A DNA stretch of 64,000 nucleotides from RGIG5612 sp050944475 (GTDB lineage: Bacteria; Bacillota; Clostridia; Lachnospirales; Lachnospiraceae). Below are positions 26,313-36,137 of the stretch, in pieces (position 1 is the first letter of the stretch; every line of letters starts with the position of its first letter). The notes under the pieces are model-generated. The model did not search any database. It saw only the letters and a list, made by a program, of their open reading frames with translations, and was not told the DNA's origin. Both the position numbers and the translations under genes were made by a program. The DNA is taken from NCBI GenBank assembly GCA_050944475.1, contig JBMNRD010000008.1, positions 4,759-68,758 of the forward strand, read 5' to 3'.

Positions 26313-27338
26313 ATGAAAAAAACACTTGGCATACTCTCTGTTCTGATTATTATTACATTGCTTCCGGGCTGCGGGAAGAGACCGCCTGTGCCTGCAATTG
26401 TAAAGGATATGAACGGAGGCGCAAAGTGGAATACAGACGTTGATTACGCTGATGACAGCAACTGGCTTGCACTTCCGGACAAAGCGGACAAGGACGTCGA
26501 TGTAATCTTTTTCTACCCCGCATCCTATACTAAGGCTGCGGATGACAATCCGGAAATCTGCTCAATTGACAATGAGGCAATGCGCACTGCTGCGGCCAAG
26601 GCCATAGAGTCGCAGGCGAGTGTTTTTTCATCATGCTGTAATATATATGTACCCTGCTATCGTCAGGTGTCGACGACATATGCCCTGACTGTTTCGGAAG
26701 AGGATAATGATGTCCTTTTAAGGTATTCGGCCTCAAAGGACCCGAGCCGTGCCCTCGATTATTATTTCGAGAATTATAACGAGGGAAAGCCATTTATTTT
26801 AGCGGGACATTCCCAGGGTTCGGAAATTCTGACCTTTATTCTTGCCGATTATATGAAGAAGCATCCGGAATATTATGGGAAAATGGTTGCGGCATACGTA
26901 ATCGGCTGTTCGGTAACCAAGGATTATATGAAGAAAAATGCCCACCTGAAGTTTGCCGAGAGCGCGAGTGACACCGGTGTAATCATTTCCTACAATACGG
27001 AGGGGAAATATAATTCCGGGGAGGATAATATCGTTGTAAAAAAAGGAGCGATAGCCATCAACCCCCTTAACTGGAAGAGGGACGATACCTATGCCGCCCC
27101 GACGGAGAATCTCGGCTCCTTAGGCAAGGACGGAACCGTTAAAGAAGGCTTTGCGGATGCCTGGGTGGATGTGAGCCGCGGCGTGGTCGTGTGTACGACC
27201 GCAGATCCGGCAAGATACGCTGACAAGTCGGTCACGGTTTACGGACCGGAAAGCTATCACCTGCATGATTATGCCTTTTATTATATGAACCTTGCGGAAA
27301 ATGCAAGAACCCGCATAGAAGCGTTTTTGTCCGAATAA
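26313..27338 (+). CDS. DUF3089-family lipoprotein (alpha/beta hydrolase fold)
   Basis: A 341-aa lipoprotein: signal peptide with lipobox 'LLPGC' (about residue 20), then a DUF3089 domain. The nucleophile elbow is 'AGHSQGS' (about residue 160) and the DUF3089 region 'VDVIFFYPASY' is present near residue 66. The family is predicted to have a serine hydrolase fold (esterase or lipase-like), with the Asp/His partners further on ('LHDYAFYY' near the end). It follows the zinc-ribbon gene by 21 bp, so it may be co-transcribed. Substrate unknown. Confidence 0.8.
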   Translation: MKKTLGILSVLIIITLLPGCGKRPPVPAIVKDMNGGAKWNTDVDYADDSNWLALPDKADKDVDVIFFYPASYTKAADDNPEICSIDNEAMRTAAAKAIESQASVFSSCCNIYVPCYRQVSTTYALTVSEEDNDVLLRYSASKDPSRALDYYFENYNEGKPFILAGHSQGSEILTFILADYMKKHPEYYGKMVAAYVIGCSVTKDYMKKNAHLKFAESASDTGVIISYNTEGKYNSGEDNIVVKKGAIAINPLNWKRDDTYAAPTENLGSLGKDGTVKEGFADAWVDVSRGVVVCTTADPARYADKSVTVYGPESYHLHDYAFYYMNLAENARTRIEAFLSE

Positions 27339-27364
27339 CGGACTCCCCCGGCGGCCTTTTCCTG

Positions 27365-27393
27365 TTGACAGAAGAGGCTGTCTGTTATATTAT
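27365..27393 (+). promoter_or_regulatory. SigA promoter of the GntR-clpC-radA unit
   Basis: TTGACA (27365-27370), 17-bp spacer, TATTAT (27388-27393). The start codon of the GntR gene is 31 bp downstream. Confidence 0.75.
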
Positions 27394-27424
27394 AGATAGA
27401 ACAATTGTAACCGGGGGTGCTGAT

Positions 27425-27793
27425 ATGTATATCGAGATTGATTTTAACAGTGATGAAGCGTTATATGTGCAGCTTTGCAACCAGATTATCTTAGGAATCG
27501 CAACATCCAGGCTCAAGGAAGGCGAATCTCTGCCATCGGTCAGAAGTCTTGCCGAAAACATCGGGATTAACATGCATACCGTTAACAAAGCCTATTCCGT
27601 CTTGAAGCAGGACGGCTTTGTCAGGGTTGACAGACGAAGAGGCGTTGTTGTCGCGGTGGAAGCTGACCGCCTCAGAACCGTTGCGGTGCTTAAGGACTAT
27701 CTGAGGCCGATAGTGGCCGCCGGCGCGGCAAAGGGAATCTCAAGGAAGGGATTTCTTGAGATAGCGGCTGAGGTTTACGACGAACTGGTATAA
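27425..27793 (+). CDS. GntR-family regulator, YtrA type
   Basis: A 122-aa protein with an N-terminal GntR winged helix ('LYVQLCNQIILGIA', 'LPSVRSLAENIGINMHTVNK') and a short helical C-terminus, the size of YtrA-type repressors that usually govern ABC transporters. Here it is 12 bp upstream of clpC, in the place occupied by ctsR in many Firmicutes, so it may regulate the clpC-radA operon. The start at 27425 is preferred over an in-frame upstream codon that overlaps the promoter. Confidence 0.85.
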   Translation: MYIEIDFNSDEALYVQLCNQIILGIATSRLKEGESLPSVRSLAENIGINMHTVNKAYSVLKQDGFVRVDRRRGVVVAVEADRLRTVAVLKDYLRPIVAAGAAKGISRKGFLEIAAEVYDELV

Positions 27794-27805
27794 CGGAGGA
27801 ATAAC

Positions 27806-30256
27806 ATGCAAAAGAAACCATTTACGCAATACGCACAGGAAGTCATTGAGGCGGCGACGGAGGCAGCGGCCGAGCTCGGCCATGTTTACATAGGCACAGA
27901 GCATCTGCTGATAGGGCTGGCTGATGTTGAGGGCTCGATTTCGCAAAAGCTCCTGGGCAACCAGAATATTACCGCTGAGGGAATAAAATCGTTGATTCAG
28001 AAGACCTTTTCCGGAGGGCAGGAGGTAATCGTAAGCGAGGCGGAGGGCTTTACCCCCAGAGCAGGGGAGCTTCTGGATAATGCCGGCGGCGAGGCCGAAC
28101 GCTTCGGCTCCGCTACCGTAGGAACGGAGCATATCCTCATTGCTCTTATTAAGCAGGAGGACAGTTCCGCGGTAAGAATCCTTTTGGGAATGGGAGCCAA
28201 CAGGCAGAAGCTTTTTACGGAAATACTTATCAGCATGGGTGTTGACCATAGAAAACACAAAGAAGAAATAACAGGGACCAGGAGTGAGAAAAGGGATGCG
28301 GAAAGCAGTATTCTCAAAGATTTTACCTCTGACTTGTGCGAGGAGGCAAGGCAGGGCAGATTGGATCCGGTTATCGGACGTCAGGACGAAATAGCAAGAA
28401 TTGTCCAGATTCTCAGCCGCCGTACAAAGAACAATCCGTGTCTTGTCGGGGAGCCCGGCGTGGGGAAGACCGCTATAGTGTGGGCACTTGCCCGAAAAAT
28501 TGTAGACGGCGAGATTGCAGGTCCTGTATCAAGAATGCGCATTCTCAGTCTGGACCTGCCTGCAATGGTGGCCGGCACCAAGTATCGGGGCGAATTTGAA
28601 GAAAGAGTTAAAAAGATTTTAAGCGAAGTCCGCGAGGACGGCAGGATTATTCTGTTCATGGATGAGATTCATACCATGATAGGAGCAGGCGGTTCGGAGG
28701 GTTCCATAGATGCGGCAAACATCCTGAAGCCCGCCCTTTCGAGGGGTGAGATAAGCATTATCGGCGCCACTACAATGGACGAGTACAGGAAGTATTTTGA
28801 AAAGGACGCAGCCCTTGCAAGGCGTTTCCAGCCGGTTTATGTGGAACAGCCAAGCGACTCCGAGGCCATAAAAATCCTGCAGGGACTAAGGACGCGATAT
28901 GAGGAGCATCACGGAGTGGTGATTACGGACAAGGCCATCGAAAGTGCCGTGAATCTTTCCACCAGATACATCAACGACCGTTTTCTTCCTGATAAGGCCA
29001 TAGACCTGATTGACGAGGCTTCATCCAGAGTGAGGCTGGATTCCTATATGAAATCTCCAAAGGGAACAGCCCTGAAGAAGGAAATAGCCGAAAAGAAAGA
29101 ACTGCTTGAAGAAGCATTGATTGCAGGAGATATTCAAAGAGCCCGTCAAATAAGGGTGGATATTGAAATACTGAGCAGCAAGCTGAGCGGACATATAAGG
29201 GATGCAAAAAAGAAAAAGGCTGCCGAGCGGCCGAATGTCACCGACAGCGACATTGCCGATGCGGTTTCAAAATGGACAAGAATCCCCGTTAAGAAGCTGG
29301 AACAGGAAGAAAGCGAAAAGCTTTTGAATCTGGAGGAGACCGTTCATAAAAGGGTGGTTGCGCAGGACGAGGCAGTGAACGCTGTTTCCAGAGCCATCAG
29401 AAGAGGCAGGGTGGGCATGAAAAATCCGGCCAAGCCCATAGGCTCATTTCTCTTCCTCGGACCTACCGGCGTGGGAAAAACGGAACTTTCCAAGGCCTTA
29501 GCCGAGGCGCTTTTCGGGACGGATGATGCAATCATAAGGGTTGATATGTCCGAATATATGGAAAAGCACAGCGTGTCCAAGCTGATCGGTTCGCCGCCCG
29601 GTTATGTGGGCTATGATGAGGGCGGGCAGCTGTCCGAGCAGGTCAGAAGGCATCCTTATTCGGTTGTACTGTTTGACGAGATTGAGAAGGCGCATCCGGA
29701 TGTGCTTAACATTTTGCTGCAGGTTCTTGACGACGGAAGAATAACCGACTCTCACGGCAGGATAACAGATTTTAAAAACACCATTATCATTATGACCAGC
29801 AATGCCGGAGCGGGAAGAATTATGGAACCCAAAAATCTCGGCTTTGCCGCCGAACGGTCCGAAAAACACGACTATAAGACCATGAAGGATGCGGTAATGG
29901 AAGAGGTCAAACATATATTTAAGCCTGAATTCATTAACAGAATTGATGAGGTCATAGTATTTGCGGCTCTGACAAAGGAGAACATGAAGGACATCATAGA
30001 TATACTGTTCAATGAAATCGCCGCAAGAGCAAAGTCACAGATGAACATCACCTTGACAATTACGGATAAGGCAAAGGACATTCTTGTGGAGAAAGGCTAT
30101 GATGTCAAGTACGGCGCCCGCGCCCTGAAAAGAAAGGTCCAAACGGAAATTGAGGATAGGATGGCGGAGGAAATTCTTGCCGGCCGGATATGCGAGGGCG
30201 ACCGCGTCAGCATTACGGCAGGCAAAGATCAAATAGTATTCAGGGTAAGAAAATAA
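27806..30256 (+). CDS. clpC: ATP-dependent Clp protease ATPase subunit ClpC
   Basis: An 816-aa Hsp100 unfoldase. Two Clp-N repeats (about 1-140), first AAA+ domain with Walker A 'GEPGVGKTA' and Walker B 'FMDEIH', a shortened middle region with a UVR-like helix (about 410-450), second AAA+ domain with 'GPTGVGKTE' and 'LFDEIEKAHPDVLN', and a C-terminal ClpB_D2-small domain. It feeds substrates to ClpP. Ribosome site cggagg. The stop codon is directly followed by the radA start codon (no gap). The mcsA-mcsB pair usually upstream in Bacilli is absent. Confidence 0.96.
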   Translation: MQKKPFTQYAQEVIEAATEAAAELGHVYIGTEHLLIGLADVEGSISQKLLGNQNITAEGIKSLIQKTFSGGQEVIVSEAEGFTPRAGELLDNAGGEAERFGSATVGTEHILIALIKQEDSSAVRILLGMGANRQKLFTEILISMGVDHRKHKEEITGTRSEKRDAESSILKDFTSDLCEEARQGRLDPVIGRQDEIARIVQILSRRTKNNPCLVGEPGVGKTAIVWALARKIVDGEIAGPVSRMRILSLDLPAMVAGTKYRGEFEERVKKILSEVREDGRIILFMDEIHTMIGAGGSEGSIDAANILKPALSRGEISIIGATTMDEYRKYFEKDAALARRFQPVYVEQPSDSEAIKILQGLRTRYEEHHGVVITDKAIESAVNLSTRYINDRFLPDKAIDLIDEASSRVRLDSYMKSPKGTALKKEIAEKKELLEEALIAGDIQRARQIRVDIEILSSKLSGHIRDAKKKKAAERPNVTDSDIADAVSKWTRIPVKKLEQEESEKLLNLEETVHKRVVAQDEAVNAVSRAIRRGRVGMKNPAKPIGSFLFLGPTGVGKTELSKALAEALFGTDDAIIRVDMSEYMEKHSVSKLIGSPPGYVGYDEGGQLSEQVRRHPYSVVLFDEIEKAHPDVLNILLQVLDDGRITDSHGRITDFKNTIIIMTSNAGAGRIMEPKNLGFAAERSEKHDYKTMKDAVMEEVKHIFKPEFINRIDEVIVFAALTKENMKDIIDILFNEIAARAKSQMNITLTITDKAKDILVEKGYDVKYGARALKRKVQTEIEDRMAEEILAGRICEGDRVSITAGKDQIVFRVRK

Positions 30257-31642
30257 ATGGCAAAAGCAAGAGACACGGCATTCTTCTGTAAGGAATGCGG
30301 ATATGAAAGTTCCAAGTGGACCGGGCAGTGTCCGGTCTGCAAAGAGTGGAATACAATGGTTGAGGCGCCTTCCCGGACGCCGTTGAAGGCTCAGGTGAGA
30401 AAGCCCGCCCCGGCAAGGCCGGCAGAAGAGGTCACCCCCATGAGCATGTCGGAGATTTCGTCCACGCCGGATGAGCGCATTTGCGTGGGCATCGGCGAGC
30501 TTGACAGGGTGCTTGGAGGCGGAATAATTAAAGATTCTCTGGTGCTGGTGGGGGGAGACCCGGGAATAGGAAAGTCAACCCTGCTTACACAGGTGTGCAG
30601 GGAGCTGGGCAACAAGGGAATCAAAGTGCTGTATATTTCCGGAGAGGAATCCCTGCACCAGATAAAAATGCGTGCCGACCGCCTGGGAGAATTCAATGAC
30701 AATGTGAAGCTCTTGTGTGAAACCGACCTGGATGTAATAGAAAGCGTCATTTCCCGGGAAATGCCCCGGGTGTGTATCATAGACTCTATACAGACCATGT
30801 ATCGTCCGGATGTGGCAGGCGCCCCGGGAAGCATCGGACAGGTCAGAGAATCGACCGCGATGCTTTTGCAAATGGCAAAGGGCATGGGCATTGCTATCTT
30901 CATTGTGGGGCATGTTACCAAAGAGGGCATGGTTGCCGGTCCCAGAATGTTGGAACATATGGTTGATACGGTTCTTTACTTTGAGGGGGAAAGCCGGGGT
31001 ATGTACCGCATCCTCAGAGGAGTGAAAAACAGATTCGGCCCCACAAATGAGATAGGCGTATTTGAAATGTGCCGGGAAGGACTTAAGGAAGTAAAGAATC
31101 CGTCGGAGTTCTTGTTGCTGGGAAGGCCGAAGGATGCCTCGGGGTCCGTAGTTTCCTGCTCGACCGAGGGAACCCGGCAGATTTTGGTGGAGATACAGGC
31201 ACTGGTTTCCAAAACGGTGTTCGGCAATCCCCGGAGAAGCGCCACGGGGATAGATTACAATCGTCTTAACCTGTTGATAGCCGTACTCGAAAAGAGAATG
31301 GGGCTGCGCATGTCGGAAATTGATGTTTACGTCAACGTCGCGGGCGGACTGAAGATTAACGAGCCGGCTCTGGATCTTGCGGTAATTATTGCACTGGCAT
31401 CGGGCTGTATGGATTTTGTGGTGCCGCAGGACACCATCGCATTCGGCGAGGTGGGCCTTGCAGGTGAGGTAAGGAATGTAAGCCAGGCAGAGGCCAGAGC
31501 AAATGAGGCCGCAAAGCTGGGATTTAGCACCTGCATTCTTCCAAAGGCGTCCCTGAAGGGAATTCGCCCGGCGGGAGACATAAGGCTGATAGGGGTTGAA
31601 AATGTTCGCGATGCCATAATTCAGGCACAGGAAAGGAAATAA
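30257..31642 (+). CDS. radA: DNA repair protein RadA/Sms
   Basis: A 461-aa RecA-like protein with an N-terminal zinc finger ('CKECGYESSKWTGQCPVC'), Walker A 'GGDPGIGKST' (about residue 97), the RadA-specific 'KNRFGPTNE' motif and a C-terminal Lon-protease-like domain ('VYVNVAGGLKI', 'IAFGEVGLAGEVR'). It promotes branch migration in recombinational repair. ATG begins one base after the clpC stop, a typical clostridial clpC-radA operon. Confidence 0.97.
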   Translation: MAKARDTAFFCKECGYESSKWTGQCPVCKEWNTMVEAPSRTPLKAQVRKPAPARPAEEVTPMSMSEISSTPDERICVGIGELDRVLGGGIIKDSLVLVGGDPGIGKSTLLTQVCRELGNKGIKVLYISGEESLHQIKMRADRLGEFNDNVKLLCETDLDVIESVISREMPRVCIIDSIQTMYRPDVAGAPGSIGQVRESTAMLLQMAKGMGIAIFIVGHVTKEGMVAGPRMLEHMVDTVLYFEGESRGMYRILRGVKNRFGPTNEIGVFEMCREGLKEVKNPSEFLLLGRPKDASGSVVSCSTEGTRQILVEIQALVSKTVFGNPRRSATGIDYNRLNLLIAVLEKRMGLRMSEIDVYVNVAGGLKINEPALDLAVIIALASGCMDFVVPQDTIAFGEVGLAGEVRNVSQAEARANEAAKLGFSTCILPKASLKGIRPAGDIRLIGVENVRDAIIQAQERK

Positions 31643-31718
31643 TAAAGGACAAGCCGCGGAAAATATAGTATAATTCTTTATTGTATGTCAAAGAAAATGT
31701 TAAAAAAGGCATAAAAAA

Positions 31719-31789
31719 CAGGGGAAGAGAGATTCGAACTCCCGTGAACGGTTTTGGAGACCGTCATACTACCGCTGTATGATTCCCCT
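31719..31789 (-). tRNA. tRNA-Trp (anticodon CCA)
   Basis: A full cloverleaf on the minus strand: 7-bp acceptor AGGGGAA/TTCCCCT, D-stem ATAC/GTAT, anticodon stem ACGGT/ACCGT with loop CTCCAAA (anticodon CCA) and T-arm GGGAG-TTCGAAT-CTCTC. The discriminator is G, as expected for bacterial tRNA-Trp. The 3' CCA is not encoded; a T-run follows at once and may serve as terminator. It lies antisense between radA and the RSH gene. Confidence 0.93.
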
Positions 31790-31839
31790 GAGCGCTTAAA
31801 TATATATCACACCGAGAGCGGGATTGTCAAGCAGAACAG

Positions 31840-34161
31840 ATGGAAAACGGTATAAAGGAAGTCACAATCAATAAAACGGCAGATAAGGTCAGTGATGAAA
31901 ACCTGCGCCGAATAAATGCCCCGGAGGCGCCCAAGTCGCCGGAGGTTTTATTTGAGAAGCTTATTGAGTCGGTGAAAAGAAACCGTCCCACCGATGACGC
32001 ATCAATACTGAAAAGGGCCTATGATCTTGCTGCCCGTGCTCACATTGACCAGAAGAGACATTCCGGTGAGCCTTATATCACACATCCCCTTGAGGTTGCC
32101 ATAATCCTTGTAGATATCGGCATGGATATGGACAGCATTGCCGCCGGAATACTGCATGACGTAATTGAGGATACAGCAGTAACCTATAAGGAGTTGGAGC
32201 AGGATTTCGGAAAAGAAATGGCTGATCTGGTTGAGGGAGTTACCAAGCTGACAAAGATTAAATATACTTTCGACAAAGTGGAAATACAGGCGGAGAATTT
32301 ACGGAAAATGTTTTTGGCCATGGCCGATGACATCCGTGTAATCATTATCAAGCTGGCGGACAGACTGCATAACATGCGTACCCTTCAGTACATGACAAGA
32401 AGCAAACAGCTGGACAAGGCGAAGGAGACAATGGAAATCTATGCCCCCATTGCCAGCAGGCTGGGTATTTCGAGGATAAAGACCGAGCTGGACGACCTTG
32501 CGTTTAAATACTCGGACCCTGATACATACTACAGCCTGTCGGAAGGGCTGGATGCAAGAAAGGCGACAACCGACGATTTTATCAAGGAAATGCTTTTCCA
32601 GGTCAACACCCATATGTTTGAGGCTGAAATAGAATGTGAGGTTGAGGGAAGGGTCAAGCATATCTTCAGCATTTACAAAAAAATGATTAACCAGAACAAA
32701 TCTCTGGACCAGATTTACGATTTGTTCGCAGTGCGCATCAAGGTGGAGTCGGTAAAGGACTGCTATGCGGCTCTGGGCATCCTGCATGAGACATACAAGC
32801 CCATTCCCGGGCGATTCAAGGACTACATAGCCATGCCCAAGGCAAATATGTACCAGTCGCTGCATACCACCCTAATCAGTCTTTCGGGGCAGCCTTTTGA
32901 AGTGCAGATAAGGACATTTGATATGCATATCACGGCTGAGTACGGTATTGCGGCTCACTGGAAGTACAAGGAAGGCAAAAAAATTACCGACAAGACCGTT
33001 AAACCCGGCGAAGAGAAGAAACTGAGCTGGTTGAAACAGATTCTTGACTGGCAGGAGAATACCTCGGATAATGAGGAGTTTTTGGATTTTCTGAAGAGCG
33101 ATCTGGACCTTTTCTCGGACGACGTTTTCTGCTTTACTCCACAGGGAGATGTAAAGAACCTGCCTGCCGGCTCAACACCGATAGATTTTGCCTATAGCAT
33201 CCATTCCGCCGTGGGCAACAGGATGATAGGCGCCAGAGTAAATGAGAAGATAGTCAATATTGACTACAGGCTTCAAAACGGTGACCGGGTGGAGATAATC
33301 ACGTCTCAGAATACAAAGGGTCCGAGCAAGGACTGGCTGAGTATTGTTAAGAGTACCCAGGCAAAGAATAAGATTAATCAGTGGTTCCGGACCGTCAACA
33401 AGGAGGACAACATTGCCAGAGGCAAGGAATTGGTGGAGAAGTATCTCAAGTCCAAGGGAATCAATGAGCCGGGCATGTTTGCTCAGGAATATATAAATGC
33501 GGTGTTGTCGAAATACAGTTACAGGGACTGGGATTCCGTGCTTGCCGCCGTAGGTCACGGAGGCTTGAAGGAAGGCCAGGTAATTAACCGGCTTTACGAG
33601 GAATATAAAAAGAAAAATAAAAAGAAAGAAATGACCGATGATGACGTTTTCAAGGCTGTGTCCGGGGCCGCGTCAAAGGTCAGAGAAAGCAGCAAGGGCA
33701 GCAACGGTATTGTTGTCCGCGGAATACATGATGTGGCGGTAAGGTTCGCTAAATGCTGCAGCCCGGTTCCGGGAGACGATATTGTGGGCTTTGTGACCCG
33801 GGGCAGAGGCGTGACTATTCACCGAACAGACTGCGTGAATGTTGTAAATCTTTCCAGCCTTGAAAGGGCAAGACTCATCGAAGCCCAATGGGACAAGCCG
33901 CAGAGCGCTTTTGTAGATGAAAAATACGCGGTTGAGATACGTGTTTTTGCCAATAACAGGGTGGGACTTTTGGTGGATATTTCCAAAATCTTATCGGAGA
34001 TGGATTTGAATGTCACCAACCTCAATGCCCGGCTGAATAAGAAACAGGAGGCCACTCTTGATGTGGGCTTCAGGATTTCATCCAAAAACGAGTTGGAGAA
34101 GGTTATTGCAAAGCTGAATCAGGTCGAAGATGTGAAAGATATAACCAGAACGAGGGGGTAA
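31840..34161 (+). CDS. relA: bifunctional (p)ppGpp synthetase/hydrolase (RSH)
   Basis: A 773-aa Rel/Spo homologue: N-terminal about 50-residue extension, HD hydrolase domain with 'GILHDVIEDT' and 'LADRLHNMRTL', synthetase domain ('DLFAVRIKV', 'GRFKDYIAMPKANMYQSLH'), TGS domain ('VFCFTPQGDVKNLP'), a zinc-finger/helical part ('VRFAKCCSPVPGD') and a C-terminal ACT domain. Both catalytic halves look intact, as in single-RSH Firmicutes. The start at 31840 has no good ribosome site and is provisional. The gene is 2 bp upstream of the MBL hydrolase. Confidence 0.95.
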   Translation: MENGIKEVTINKTADKVSDENLRRINAPEAPKSPEVLFEKLIESVKRNRPTDDASILKRAYDLAARAHIDQKRHSGEPYITHPLEVAIILVDIGMDMDSIAAGILHDVIEDTAVTYKELEQDFGKEMADLVEGVTKLTKIKYTFDKVEIQAENLRKMFLAMADDIRVIIIKLADRLHNMRTLQYMTRSKQLDKAKETMEIYAPIASRLGISRIKTELDDLAFKYSDPDTYYSLSEGLDARKATTDDFIKEMLFQVNTHMFEAEIECEVEGRVKHIFSIYKKMINQNKSLDQIYDLFAVRIKVESVKDCYAALGILHETYKPIPGRFKDYIAMPKANMYQSLHTTLISLSGQPFEVQIRTFDMHITAEYGIAAHWKYKEGKKITDKTVKPGEEKKLSWLKQILDWQENTSDNEEFLDFLKSDLDLFSDDVFCFTPQGDVKNLPAGSTPIDFAYSIHSAVGNRMIGARVNEKIVNIDYRLQNGDRVEIITSQNTKGPSKDWLSIVKSTQAKNKINQWFRTVNKEDNIARGKELVEKYLKSKGINEPGMFAQEYINAVLSKYSYRDWDSVLAAVGHGGLKEGQVINRLYEEYKKKNKKKEMTDDDVFKAVSGAASKVRESSKGSNGIVVRGIHDVAVRFAKCCSPVPGDDIVGFVTRGRGVTIHRTDCVNVVNLSSLERARLIEAQWDKPQSAFVDEKYAVEIRVFANNRVGLLVDISKILSEMDLNVTNLNARLNKKQEATLDVGFRISSKNELEKVIAKLNQVEDVKDITRTRG

Positions 34162-34163
34162 AA

Positions 34164-34790
34164 ATGGGAGAAATAAGGATTAACTGTGTAAAGGTAGGCA
34201 TGCTGGCCACCAATTGCTATTTGGTTTATGACGAGGATGAAAAAAGGGCTGTTGTTTGCGATCCCGGCGACAATGCGGAGTTCATTGCAGATTGCGTGGA
34301 AAAGCTGGGTCTTGAAGCCGAAGCGATTTTCCTGACGCATGCTCATATGGACCATATCCAGGCTGTTGACGAGCTGAAGGAAAAATACGCAGTACCGGTA
34401 TACGTGCATGAGGCGGATGAGCCTATGCTTAAGAGCACCTCATACAACATGGGTTGCAAAGTGATTACCCTTACGGATGAGGATGTGCGCCTGAAGGGCG
34501 GAGAGGTACTTAACATCGGAAAAATGGAGATTCATGTCATTCATACCCCCGGTCATACTCCCGGAGGGGTATGTTACTATTTCCCGGCGGGGGGATTTTT
34601 ATTATCGGGAGATACCATGTTTCGTTATTCCTGGGGAAGAACCGATTTCCCGGGAGGAAGCGAAAGAGACCTTATGAAATCGATAAGGGAAAAGCTTCTG
34701 CCTCTGCCGGAGGAAACAATCGTTTACCCGGGCCACGAGGGGGCAACGAAAATAGGTGACGAAAGAAGAGTTCACAGATACGAGGCATAG
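34164..34790 (+). CDS. MBL-fold metallo-hydrolase (glyoxalase II-like)
   Basis: A 208-aa metallo-beta-lactamase-fold hydrolase with the dinuclear zinc motif 'THAHMDH' (about 58-64), 'HTPGHTPGG' (about 131) and the terminal 'YPGHEG'. Size and position between the RSH gene and hisS match the YqgX-like hydrolase found at this place in clostridia, a likely hydroxyacylglutathione-hydrolase-like or general thioesterase. No glutathione pathway is visible, so the substrate is uncertain. Confidence 0.88.
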   Translation: MGEIRINCVKVGMLATNCYLVYDEDEKRAVVCDPGDNAEFIADCVEKLGLEAEAIFLTHAHMDHIQAVDELKEKYAVPVYVHEADEPMLKSTSYNMGCKVITLTDEDVRLKGGEVLNIGKMEIHVIHTPGHTPGGVCYYFPAGGFLLSGDTMFRYSWGRTDFPGGSERDLMKSIREKLLPLPEETIVYPGHEGATKIGDERRVHRYEA

Positions 34791-34841
34791 AAGTGCCTGC
34801 AGGCATTATGTATCGTATTATAGATTAGCCGGAGGATTGGA

Positions 34842-36101
34842 ATGATAACACAGGCACCGAGGGGAACCGCCGACTGGTTCGGCGACGAGATGAGAAAAAG
34901 AGAGGTTGTGGAGCAGGTCTGCAAGGACGTCGCCGGTCTCTATAACATAAAGCAGATTATGACACCGATGTTTGAGCATACCCTGCTTTTTACGCGGGGC
35001 GTGGGAGAAACAACGGATGTGGTTCAAAAGCAAATGTACACCTTCGAGGATAAGGGAGGAAGAAGCATTTCCCTGAAGCCCGAGGGGACCGCAGGAGTAA
35101 TCAGGGCGTACCTTGAGCACGGCATGTATTCCGAGAGCGGATTGTGCAAGCTCTTTTATATCACACCGGCATTCCGATATGAGAAGCCTCAGAGCGGGCG
35201 CCTGCGGCAGCACCATCAGTTCGGGGTGGAAATGATCGGAAGCAAATCTCCGATGGTTGAGGCCGAGCTGATAAGCCTTGTCAGCACTATAGTTGAAAGG
35301 CTGGGACTAAAGAATATTGAGGTTCGTATCAATTCCATAGGCTGCCTGAACTGCAGGAGAAATTACAACAAGGCACTGCTCGAGTATCTGAATGAATACA
35401 AGGACTGCCTTTGCAGGGTCTGCAGGGAGAGAATGGAGAAAAACCCCCTGCGTGTTATTGACTGTAAGGAAGGGCCGTGCGGGGAAATTGTTGCAAATGC
35501 CCCCAGAACCATAGACTATCTGGATGAGGAGTGCAAAAATCATTTTGAAGAACTGAAGAGCATACTTGACGAAATCGGGATAAAGTACAGTGTCGACACC
35601 GGGATCGTAAGGGGTCTGGATTATTATACAAAAACGGTTTTCGAATTTGTCAATAAAGACGGCTTCACCTTATGCGGAGGAGGCCGTTATGACAACCTTG
35701 TCCATGAAATTGACAATAAGCAGGATATTCCTTCGGCGGGTTTCGGCATGGGACTGGAGCGAATTCTTTATTTTCTTGAGCTGGAGGGGATTGACCTTGG
35801 AGGGGTTGCCCCGCCGGATTTGTATGTGGGATTCATGAATGATGTGCGCAATGATGCCTGCCGGATTATTTCCCGACTCAGGCAGCAGGGCATCTGCGTG
35901 GAAACAGACTATCTTGGCAAGTCTGTTAAAGCCCAGATGAAGTATGCCAATAAGCTGAGGGCGCCCTTTGTGGTGATACTCGGCAGAGATGAGATAGACT
36001 CGGACAGTGTAAGAGTGAAAAACATGGCCGACGGAAGCGAAATTCAATGCAGCGTTGATGCAATCGCAAATGTGATACGCGGATATGGTGCACAGGCTTA
36101 A
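34842..36101 (+). CDS. hisS: histidyl-tRNA synthetase
   Basis: A 419-aa class II synthetase. Start motif 'QAPRGTADWFGDEM', motif 2 region 'FYITPAFRYEKPQSGR', histidine-specific 'RGLDYYTKTVFEF' (about 262) and motif 3 'GGGRYDNLV' with 'GFGMGLERI', followed by the anticodon-binding domain. Ribosome site cggagg. Unlike many HisRS it has a Cys-rich stretch at about 165-215 (CLNCRRN, CLCRVCRER, CKEGPCGE), a clostridial insertion that might bind zinc. Upstream of aspS as in other clostridia. Confidence 0.96.
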   Translation: MITQAPRGTADWFGDEMRKREVVEQVCKDVAGLYNIKQIMTPMFEHTLLFTRGVGETTDVVQKQMYTFEDKGGRSISLKPEGTAGVIRAYLEHGMYSESGLCKLFYITPAFRYEKPQSGRLRQHHQFGVEMIGSKSPMVEAELISLVSTIVERLGLKNIEVRINSIGCLNCRRNYNKALLEYLNEYKDCLCRVCRERMEKNPLRVIDCKEGPCGEIVANAPRTIDYLDEECKNHFEELKSILDEIGIKYSVDTGIVRGLDYYTKTVFEFVNKDGFTLCGGGRYDNLVHEIDNKQDIPSAGFGMGLERILYFLELEGIDLGGVAPPDLYVGFMNDVRNDACRIISRLRQQGICVETDYLGKSVKAQMKYANKLRAPFVVILGRDEIDSDSVRVKNMADGSEIQCSVDAIANVIRGYGAQA

Positions 36102-36137
36102 TTTTTATTACTGGGGCGGATGCCCGGAGGAAATTAA

